32,479 nucleotides of DNA from Bacteroidota bacterium (lineage in GTDB: Bacteria > Bacteroidota > Bacteroidia > JABEUT01). Position 1 is the first letter of the stretch; the number at the start of each line of letters is the position of its first letter. Positions 26,789 through 32,479 of this stretch are shown here, piece after piece. The notes beneath the pieces are model-generated. The model was given only the letters and a program-made list of their open reading frames with translations. It did not search any database and was not told where the DNA came from. A program made the translations under genes and the position numbers. The DNA is taken from NCBI GenBank assembly GCA_013289395.1, contig JABCZY010000013.1, forward strand, positions 1 to 32,479. Reading direction: 5' to 3'.

Positions 26789-28630
26789 TTACTCTTCGCT
26801 CTTACCTTCTTCTCTCGCTTTCTTTTCAGACTTTTCCATGTCTGATTTCAATTGAGTCAACTCGCCTAAGTCGCCAAGGGTGGTCTTTTCTATAGAACCC
26901 CTTATCTTCTTAACTGAATTGCGGGCGTCATTAGCTTCTGCCTTACGGTTTGCAGCTTTTTCTACCTTTTCTTCAATCACTACGTCTTCTTTTATCTTAG
27001 TGTGAGAGAGTATGATCTTCTTCGATTCCTTATTGAATTCAATTACTTTGAACTCTAATACCTCTTCTGCCTTTGCAGGTACTCCGTTTTCCTTAATGAT
27101 GTGCTTGCTAGGAGCGAATCCTTCAACACCATATGGTAACATAACGGTTGCACCTTTATCGGTCATACTGGTAATGGTTCCTTTGTGAATAGAGTTCAAT
27201 GTAAATATGGTTTCAAAGGTATCCCATGGGTTCTCTTCCAGTTGTTTGTGGCCAAGGCTCAATCTCCTTGTGTCAACATTCACATCAAGAACCTGTACGT
27301 TTATCTTATCACCGATCTTGGTAAATTCAGAAGGATGCTTAATCTTCTTGGTCCAAGAAAGGTCAGAGATATGGATAAGTCCGTCGATACCTTCTTCCAA
27401 TTCAACAAATACGCCGAAGTTGGTGAAGTTACGTACGGTACCCACGTGCTGTGAGCCCTTTGGATATTTATCAAGTATGTTAGCCCAAGGATCGGGAGCA
27501 GCTTGCTTGATTCCTAAGGTCATCTTTCTTTCTTCACGGTTCAGTGTAAGCACAACTGCTTCCGCTTCGTCACCAACTTTAAAGAAGTCGTGTGCGGTGC
27601 GTAAGTGCTGTGACCATGACATTTCAGATACGTGAATTAAGCCTTCAACACCAGGTGCTATTTCAATAAATGCACCGTAGTCAGCTACCACAACAATCTT
27701 GCCTTTCACCTTGTCACCAACCTTAAGGTCGGCGCTAAGTGAATCCCAAGGGTGTGCGCTAAGCTGCTTCAAGCCTAATTGGATACGTTTCTTTTCGTTG
27801 TCGAAATCTAATATTACCACGTGTATCTTGTCGCCTAACTTCACCACTTCTTCAGGGTGTGTAATGCGGAACCAAGAAAGGTCGGTGATATGTATAAGAC
27901 CATCTACGCCGCCAAGGTCAATAAACACACCATAGCTGGTAATGTTCTTAACGGTACCTTCAAGTACCTGGCCTTTTTCAAGCTTGCCGATGATCTCTTG
28001 TTTTTGTTGCTCAATTTCAGCTTCGATAAGCGCTTTGTGTGATACAACTACGTTCTTAAACTCAGGGTTGATCTTAACAACCTTGAATTCCATAGTTTTA
28101 TTTACATACGCATCGTAGTCTCTTACTGGCTTAACGTCAATTTGAGAGCCTGGTAAAAAGGCTTCCATACCGAATACGTCAACAATAAGTCCGCCTTTGG
28201 TACGGCATTTTACAAAGCCCTTGATAACCTCATTGGTAACCAAAGCTTCGTTAACACGTTCCCAAGCACGTACAAAACGTGCTTTTTTGTGAGACAGAAC
28301 TAATTGGCCGTTCTTGTCTTCTTGTTTTTCAACGTAAACTTCTACGCTGTCACCTACCTTCAGGTCAGGGTTATACCTGAACTCAGAAAGAGGAACAACA
28401 CCTTCAGACTTGTAGTTGATGTTGATCACTACGTCTTTCGATGTTTTTTCAACCACTTTACCTTCAAGCACCTGGTGCTCGCTGATAGAGGTTAATGTTT
28501 TTTCGTAAGCAGTTGCCATTCTCTCGCGGTCAGCGGGAGTGTACTGGTCTTGCTTTTTTCCAATGGTGTCCCAGTTAATTTCCTGGATTTCGGCTACTGG
28601 AGCCACGATAGGCTCGGTTGTTTCGCTCAT
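26789..28630 (-). CDS. rpsA: 30S ribosomal protein S1
   Basis: S1 binds mRNA on the small ribosomal subunit. Six S1 RNA-binding domains can be counted in the 613 residues: two diverged ones at the N-terminus (from HQVLEGKVVEK and NEVIKGFVKCR), three canonical ones (GQVLEGTVKNITSYGVFIDL, GDKVKGKIVVVADYGAFIEI, GTVRNFTNFGVFVEL, each followed by GLIH-I/V-S/T) and a weaker sixth (NSIHKGTITSMTDKGATVML). The C-terminal tail is charged. It is monocistronic, with its own promoter box at 28784-28791, a leader of about 148 bases and a terminator. Because Bacteroidota mRNAs rarely use Shine-Dalgarno pairing, S1 is likely important for initiation here (general knowledge). Confidence 0.98.
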   Translation of the reverse strand: MSETTEPIVAPVAEIQEINWDTIGKKQDQYTPADRERMATAYEKTLTSISEHQVLEGKVVEKTSKDVVININYKSEGVVPLSEFRYNPDLKVGDSVEVYVEKQEDKNGQLVLSHKKARFVRAWERVNEALVTNEVIKGFVKCRTKGGLIVDVFGMEAFLPGSQIDVKPVRDYDAYVNKTMEFKVVKINPEFKNVVVSHKALIEAEIEQQKQEIIGKLEKGQVLEGTVKNITSYGVFIDLGGVDGLIHITDLSWFRITHPEEVVKLGDKIHVVILDFDNEKKRIQLGLKQLSAHPWDSLSADLKVGDKVKGKIVVVADYGAFIEIAPGVEGLIHVSEMSWSQHLRTAHDFFKVGDEAEAVVLTLNREERKMTLGIKQAAPDPWANILDKYPKGSQHVGTVRNFTNFGVFVELEEGIDGLIHISDLSWTKKIKHPSEFTKIGDKINVQVLDVNVDTRRLSLGHKQLEENPWDTFETIFTLNSIHKGTITSMTDKGATVMLPYGVEGFAPSKHIIKENGVPAKAEEVLEFKVIEFNKESKKIILSHTKIKEDVVIEEKVEKAANRKAEANDARNSVKKIRGSIEKTTLGDLGELTQLKSDMEKSEKKAREEGKSEE

Positions 28631-28778
28631 TTGTTTTTTCGTCCGTAAAGCGAGGTATTAGCTCTGCTTTTTCGGGTTGTTCCTGATTTACGGCTCTGTC
28701 AGGAGGGTTAGTATTGGTTACGGCCGGTAACTTTTTCCTTTTATTTAAAACCTGGTTTTAACAGGGTTTTTCATTAAG
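28631..28778 (-). promoter_or_regulatory. Structured 5' leader of rpsA
   Basis: The predicted transcript leader is about 148 bases and contains three hairpins: AAAACCCTG with CAGGTTTT (28747-28754/28762-28770, one bulge), GTTAC with GTAAC (28717-28721/28727-28731), and a larger arm CCGTAAA with TTTACGG (28643-28649/28687-28693) that encloses a smaller GCAGAG/CTCGC stem. The last ends 12 bases before the ATG. Such a layout resembles autogenous leaders of ribosomal protein genes; the role is inferred. Confidence 0.5.
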
Positions 28779-28783
28779 GGGTG

Positions 28784-28791
28784 CAAAGGTA
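28784..28791 (-). promoter_or_regulatory. -7 promoter box of rpsA
   Basis: Minus-strand TACCTTTG is an exact TAnnTTTG match. A T-rich TTTTTG lies about 22 bases farther upstream, where the -33 element is expected. Confidence 0.6.
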
Positions 28792-28861
28792 GTGATTTTT
28801 CTTATTTACCCGACAAAAAGGGTGAAATTTCCTCATTCCCCAAAAGTGCTTATTAAAATTA

Positions 28862-29048
28862 GGGCGTTCCCCTACGGGTCGGGCTTTACGCTACAACTCC
28901 TCGCCTCCTATGGTCGGCTGTGGGGGTTCCGCTGCAATCCCTAACGCAGTGCTACGTGTTGTTTGAACTAGGCAAAAGGTGGGCGCGGGTTAGCTGCCGA
29001 GATGCGAGTATAGAAAACTCAGGCAAGCAGGGAGCAAAAGCCGCCTCA
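28862..29048 (+). repeat. Intergenic repeat, copy B (full length)
   Basis: Same family and orientation as copy A. The left end GGGCGTTCCCCTACGGG, the middle CCCTAACGCAGTGCTACGTG and the right half with GGTGGGCGCGGGTTAGCTGC and AGGCAAGCAGGGAGCA are nearly identical; the region 28886-28935 is rearranged relative to A. With the rpsA leader and promoter it accounts for the 464-base gap between rpsA and the aminotransferase gene. Its right end lies 47 bases from the stop codon of that gene. Confidence 0.8.
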
Positions 29049-29094
29049 AAAACGAAAAATACTAAGGAATATCTTAATTGAGTGGATGGTTATT

Positions 29095-30264
29095 CTACAC
29101 TTCAATCAAATCCCCTTGAACAATAATTTCCTTAAGCGAATTATATAAATGATCAAGGTCTTGCTGAGAATTAAAAGCCTGTATGGTGTATCTTATAAAA
29201 TAGGAACCATTCTGCATCATTACAGGTATCTCAATCTTATATTTATCAAAAAGTAGGTCATGCAGTTTTTCAGGTGCCGAGGTTTTAATCGGTATGCTGC
29301 ACATTTGGCCTAAAAACTCATTGGTAACAGGGCATAAGGGTTTTGAACCAACCAGTTCGCAAAAGCGGGCATAGTTCTTTTGTGACAGTTCTCTGCAAGC
29401 AGTTGCAACGGCAGGCCAGTTATTTTCTTTTAAAAACTGTATGGCCTTAGGCACGGTTAGAAAAGCTGAGTAATCGCTGGTGCCTTGTTTTTGGTGGTAA
29501 TCTAAAAACTGTGAGTGCGATGGGGTAAGGCTTTCATATCCCCAACTTATAACAAGTGGGTCAAGCATTTTCTGAAACTCCTTTTTTACATATAAAAACG
29601 AACAACCTTTTGGTGAACACATCCATTTATGGCATGCACCGGTGTAGATGTCGGCCTGCAACTCGGCAAGATTTAAGGGTATGTGCCCTGCCACGTGTGC
29701 CCCGTCAACAATGGTCATTAACCCTTTGGCTTTGGCAATTTCGCAAATCTCTTTTACGGGCAGTATCAATGCCGTGGCGCTGGTTATCTGTCCTATAAAA
29801 ACTACTTTGGTTTTATCTGTCAACCCCTTAAAAAAATCATCTATTATCTGTTCTTTGCTAACCAGTGGCAATTGAATAGGCTGCCTTACATATTTTGCTC
29901 CGGCCTTTTTGCAGTAATAATCCCAGGTGCGGTCTAGCGCGCCATATTCTATGTTGGTGCTCAGCACTTCATCACCTGCATTCAATTTTAAATTCTTTGC
30001 AACTGTGTTTATTGCATACGAAGGATTCAAGGTATATACCACATCGTCAGCGTTGCAGTTTATATATGCTGCAAGTGCCTCACGCGATCTTTTCAGGTAT
30101 TCAGGTCCGGTTCTGGTAAAGAATAGTGAGGGCTCTGTTTCAAGCTCCAGTTGTATCCGTTGGTATTCTTCAAAAATGGGCCTTGGACATGCCCCAAATG
30201 CTCCGAAGTTTAAATAGGTTATGCTTGGGTCTAACAGAAACTGCGATTTTAAATTGGTTTGCAT
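29095..30264 (-). CDS. PLP-dependent class V aminotransferase (isopenicillin N epimerase-like)
   Basis: A 389-residue fold-type I PLP enzyme. The N-terminus YLNFGAFGACPRPIFEEY and the segment FTRTGPEYLKRSREALAAYI match the isopenicillin-N epimerase/cysteine desulfurase-like group. The cofactor aspartate is in MTIVDGAHVAGHIPL, and the PLP lysine is in TGACHKWMCSPKGCSFLYV. The substrate is not known; relatives act on amino acids as epimerases, lyases or transaminases. No biosynthetic cluster surrounds it. It stands alone between two inverted copies of the intergenic repeat (ending 29048 and beginning 30299), and no TAnnTTTG box is seen upstream. Confidence 0.85.
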   Translation of the reverse strand: MQTNLKSQFLLDPSITYLNFGAFGACPRPIFEEYQRIQLELETEPSLFFTRTGPEYLKRSREALAAYINCNADDVVYTLNPSYAINTVAKNLKLNAGDEVLSTNIEYGALDRTWDYYCKKAGAKYVRQPIQLPLVSKEQIIDDFFKGLTDKTKVVFIGQITSATALILPVKEICEIAKAKGLMTIVDGAHVAGHIPLNLAELQADIYTGACHKWMCSPKGCSFLYVKKEFQKMLDPLVISWGYESLTPSHSQFLDYHQKQGTSDYSAFLTVPKAIQFLKENNWPAVATACRELSQKNYARFCELVGSKPLCPVTNEFLGQMCSIPIKTSAPEKLHDLLFDKYKIEIPVMMQNGSYFIRYTIQAFNSQQDLDHLYNSLKEIIVQGDLIEV

Positions 30265-30298
30265 AATAGAATGAATAATACGGTAAATCTAAGAATTT

Positions 30299-30392
30299 GG
30301 GCATTCTCTTAGTGGGGCGACAGCTGCTCCCTGCTTGCCTGAGTTTTCTAAACTCGCATCATTTGCAGCTAACCCGCGCCCACCTTTTACCT
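30299..30392 (-). repeat. Intergenic repeat, copy C (right half, inverted)
   Basis: The minus strand carries the right half of the family (AGGTAAAAGGTGGGCGCGGG, TTAGCTGC, ATGATGCGAG, TAGAAAACTCAGGCAAGCAG, GGAGCA, then CGCCCCA). The left and middle blocks are absent. At its plus-strand left edge is TTTGGGCATTC (30296-30306), the same sequence that opens copy A, so the element seems to be a rearranged derivative. The remainder of the 320-base gap before 30585 holds an imperfect palindrome TTTCTATTATATAGAAA, a symmetric site at 30511 and the next promoter. Confidence 0.75.
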
Positions 30393-30510
30393 ATTTCTAT
30401 TATATAGAAAGAGGATAATTGAATGCTTTATTGTGTTGATATACAGATATTTAAATATTGTTGACTGCTTCAAAACAACTGTTTTAGGCATAGCTGGCAA
30501 AGAATATACC

Positions 30511-30525
30511 ATTGTTCACAACAAT
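30511..30525. promoter_or_regulatory. Perfect palindrome, possible operator
   Basis: ATTGTT-CAC-AACAAT has perfect 6-base arms around three bases. It lies 24 bases before the -7 box at 30550, just upstream of where the -33 element should sit, a usual place for an operator. No regulator gene is nearby. Confidence 0.35.
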
Positions 30526-30549
30526 TATTAATTATCCATTCAATTTTCA

Positions 30550-30557
30550 TAAATTTG
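30550..30557 (+). promoter_or_regulatory. -7 promoter box of the alpha-oxoamine synthase gene
   Basis: TAAATTTG matches TAnnTTTG exactly and ends 27 bases before the ATG at 30585. An in-frame TTG at 30555 lies inside the box and so cannot be the start. Confidence 0.55.
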
Positions 30558-30584
30558 CGCCTTCAAAATCATTACACAAACAGA

Positions 30585-31832
30585 ATGAAAGACCTTTTTG
30601 ACAAGATCAGAGAACGCAGAGGCCCCTTAGGCCAGTATTCAAAACAAACACATGGTTATTTTATGTTCCCGAAATTAGAAGGGGAGATAGGTAGTCACAT
30701 GTTGTTCAGGGGGAAAAAGGTATTAACATGGAGTTTAAATAACTACCTTGGTTTGGCTAACCATCCTGAGGTACGTAAGGCCGACGCAGAGGCTGCTGCT
30801 CAATATGGATTGGCATTGCCAATGGGGGCTCGTATGATGTCGGGCGATTCAAACTTTCACCAGAAATTAGAAACAGAACTTGCTGCATTTGTACAGAAAG
30901 AAGATGCTGTATTGGTTAACTTCGGTTACCAGGGTATGGTATCGGCTATAGATTGTTTAGTTGACCGCCACGATGTTATTGTATACGATGCAGAATCGCA
31001 TGCATGTATAGTTGATGGTGTTAGGTTGCATATGGGCAAACGTTTTGCTTATAACCATAACGATATGGAAAGCCTTGAAAAGCAATTGCAACGTGCTGAA
31101 GCATTGGTGAAAGATACCGATGGCTCTGTACTTGTAATTACAGAAGGTGTATTTGGTATGTCAGGTAAAATGGGCAGACTGAAAGATATAGTAGCATTAA
31201 AGAAGAAATACAGCTTCCGTTTATTTGTTGACGATGCACATGGAATTGGTACAATGGGTAAGACGGGTGCGGGCACAGGTGAAGAACAAGGTTGCCAGGA
31301 TGGCATTGATATTTATTTCGGAACCTTTGCTAAATCGTTTGCACTTATCGGTGGCTTTATAGCAGGTAACGAAAATATGGTTGAATACCTTCGTTACAAT
31401 ATGCGTTCGCAAATATTTGCAAAGTCAATGCCTATGCCAATTGTTATTGGTGCATTGAAGCGCCTTGAAATTATGCGCAGATCGAATGAGCAGAAAGATA
31501 AGTTGTGGGTCATTGTAAATGCGTTGCATAAAGGTCTTAAGGATGCGGGTCTTGAAATAGGTGGTACAGCAACACCGGTTACTCCTGTTTACCTGAACGG
31601 TACAGTACCTGAAGCTACCAATATTACTTTCGATCTTCGCGAGAATTATGGTATTTTCTGTTCTATAGTTGTGTACCCGGTAGTACCAAAGGGTATTATT
31701 TTACTCAGACTTATTCCTACAGCAATGCATACCTTAGAGGATGTTGCTTACACTGTTAAGGCTTTTGCTGAAGTAGGTAAAAAACTGAAAGAAGGTCAGT
31801 ATTCTGCCGAGAAAATGGCTGTTATTAACTGA
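30585..31832 (+). CDS. Alpha-oxoamine synthase family enzyme (serine palmitoyltransferase/Kbl-like)
   Basis: A 415-residue PLP enzyme that condenses an amino acid with an acyl thioester. The hallmarks are LTWSLNNYLGLANHPEVRKA, YDAESHACIVDGVRL, the cofactor aspartate in LFVDDAHGIGTMGKTGAG and the PLP lysine in FGTFAKSFALIGGFIAG. The C-terminus VPKGIILLRLIPTAMHT also fits. Candidate products are 3-ketosphinganine (serine palmitoyltransferase, common in Bacteroidota), the sulfonolipid precursor made from cysteate, or 2-amino-3-ketobutyrate from glycine. Sequence alone does not choose. The usual substrate-loop GSR is replaced by MGARMMSGDSNFH. It is monocistronic with its own promoter and terminator. 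Confidence 0.87.
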   Translation: MKDLFDKIRERRGPLGQYSKQTHGYFMFPKLEGEIGSHMLFRGKKVLTWSLNNYLGLANHPEVRKADAEAAAQYGLALPMGARMMSGDSNFHQKLETELAAFVQKEDAVLVNFGYQGMVSAIDCLVDRHDVIVYDAESHACIVDGVRLHMGKRFAYNHNDMESLEKQLQRAEALVKDTDGSVLVITEGVFGMSGKMGRLKDIVALKKKYSFRLFVDDAHGIGTMGKTGAGTGEEQGCQDGIDIYFGTFAKSFALIGGFIAGNENMVEYLRYNMRSQIFAKSMPMPIVIGALKRLEIMRRSNEQKDKLWVIVNALHKGLKDAGLEIGGTATPVTPVYLNGTVPEATNITFDLRENYGIFCSIVVYPVVPKGIILLRLIPTAMHTLEDVAYTVKAFAEVGKKLKEGQYSAEKMAVIN

Positions 31833-31854
31833 TAGTTTATTTGTAGCAATATAA

Positions 31855-31886
31855 AAAAGCCCTGAAGTATAACCTTCAGGGCTTTT
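31855..31886. terminator. Rho-independent terminator after the alpha-oxoamine synthase gene
   Basis: GCCCTGAAG (31859-31867) pairs perfectly with CTTCAGGGC (31874-31882) around a six-base loop, with flanking A's and four T's. It can also serve the convergent small gene ending at 31936. Confidence 0.88.
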
Positions 31887-31935
31887 CCTTTTAATCCATC
31901 AACCAACTAAATATGATAAGATTGAAAAGGAATTA

Positions 31936-32196
31936 TTATCTGTAATAGCCAGGGAACCATACCCAACGGTGCCAGTTATCCCAGCCCCAGAAACCAGGTA
32001 TCCATATACGTGGGCCATAGTAAGCTACATAAGGACGTGCACAATATCCACCGCGATAATATCCACCACGGTAGCCGTACCCACCTCTATATCCACATTC
32101 CGAACGGTATCCTCCGCGGAACCCACCGCGAGCGTAAGTATCTCCGGCAAAGCAAGCCAGAAAACCTATTGTTAAAATTACAATGTACTTTTTCAT
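31936..32196 (-). CDS. Small secreted Gly/Tyr/Arg-rich protein
   Basis: An 86-residue protein with a signal peptide (MKKYIVILTIGFLACFAGDTYA) and a mature part of about 64 residues. The first half has irregular R/Y-GGY repeats (RGGFRGGYRSECGYRGGYGY), and the second is aromatic-rich (WIPGFWGWDNWHRWVWFPGYY) with six Trp. Two Cys could form a disulfide. The ending resembles the YXWGXW/WVPGYW type tails of small exported proteins, but I cannot name a family. Signal peptide, start ATG and the terminator beyond its end support a real gene. It may be a structural or surface-coating peptide; this is a guess from composition. Confidence 0.7.
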   Translation of the reverse strand: MKKYIVILTIGFLACFAGDTYARGGFRGGYRSECGYRGGYGYRGGYYRGGYCARPYVAYYGPRIWIPGFWGWDNWHRWVWFPGYYR

Positions 32197-32300
32197 GACA
32201 GTTTTTGTTTTTGGTTACAACTTTAAGACAATAGCAATTTGACTTGGTTTAAAACCAACAGAGTGATGTACCGTTAAAATTTGTTAACAGAAAAAAGGCT

Positions 32301-32479
32301 TTATGCTTTGCCCAGTTTGAACAAGCCTTTCCAGATTATCTTCAGGTCCGTCATAATGTGGTAGTCGCGGGCATAGATTGAGTTTATCTGATGCACGGCT
32401 TCTGAATCCTTAGGCGCTACATCAATACTATCAATAGGAGATAGAACACCCGGTTTAATTTTAGGTAAGCGTTGCGAAA
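32301..32479 (-). CDS. Sugar transferase C-terminus, partial (undecaprenyl-phosphate glycosyl-1-phosphate transferase family)
   Basis: The last 58 codons of a gene that begins beyond the window. The translation starts SQRLPKIKPGVLSPIDSID and ends YARDYHIMTDLKIIWKGLFK then LGKA and TAA (32301-32303). The pattern LPxIKPG near the start, and a Y-x-x-DL-x-I-I-x-K-x-x-x-K tail, is that of bacterial sugar transferases of the WcaJ/PglC type. These load the first sugar phosphate onto undecaprenyl phosphate for capsule, O-antigen or exopolysaccharide synthesis. A polysaccharide locus may therefore lie to the right of this window. Confidence 0.72.
   Translation of the reverse strand, partial: SQRLPKIKPGVLSPIDSIDVAPKDSEAVHQINSIYARDYHIMTDLKIIWKGLFKLGKA

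Overview
The window looks like a chromosomal segment of a Bacteroidota bacterium, possibly from the Chitinophagales/Sphingobacteriales side. This is inferred from gene content and not from a marker phylogeny. The supporting signs are three proteins with type IX secretion (T9SS) C-terminal sorting domains, seven exact copies of the Bacteroidota -7 promoter box TAnnTTTG placed just upstream of genes, very weak Shine-Dalgarno sequences, frequent TTG/GTG starts, a six-domain S1 protein and a PyrR-PyrB pair.

Layout. 1-2138: the C-terminal part of a giant SprB-repeat T9SS adhesin, with an apparent single-base frameshift near base 184. 2240-6110: a tight three-gene operon of an APC amino acid permease, an unknown lipoprotein and a class A beta-lactamase-fold serine hydrolase. 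6117-8371 (minus): an ECF sigma factor translationally coupled to an unusual protein that joins an anti-sigma-like N-terminus, one membrane helix, a ~260-residue linker and an outer-membrane beta-barrel. 8496-11259 (minus): two secreted T9SS substrates (choice-of-anchor V/Reeler-like and parallel beta-helix). 11341-11414: tRNA-Ala(GGC). 11445-13402: an M28 peptidase and rsmI. 13477-14337: a secreted MORN-repeat protein. 14410-15432 (minus): asd. 15674-16895: a second, highly diverged sigma/anti-sigma-like pair, convergent with a small outer-membrane protein and ribD. 18573-22551: prmC-ligA-lpxK. 22552-26399 (minus): pyrR-pyrB-ffh-folD. 26789-28630 (minus): rpsA with a long structured leader. 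29095-30264 (minus): a class V aminotransferase. 30585-31832: an alpha-oxoamine synthase. 31936-32196 (minus): a tiny Gly/Tyr-rich secreted protein. 32301-32479 (minus): the C-terminal end of a sugar transferase.

Most of the window is housekeeping: riboflavin, pyrimidine, folate, lysine/threonine and lipid A synthesis, DNA ligation, protein targeting and translation. The less ordinary parts are the two sigma/anti-sigma modules, which share a cytoplasmic motif and differ in whether a barrel is fused, and a family of ~190-bp intergenic repeats at 26450, 28862 and 30299. Two copies of that family lie inverted on either side of a single aminotransferase gene. The rpsA leader (three hairpins) and the near-leaderless pyrR promoter also suggest regulatory arrangements worth testing.
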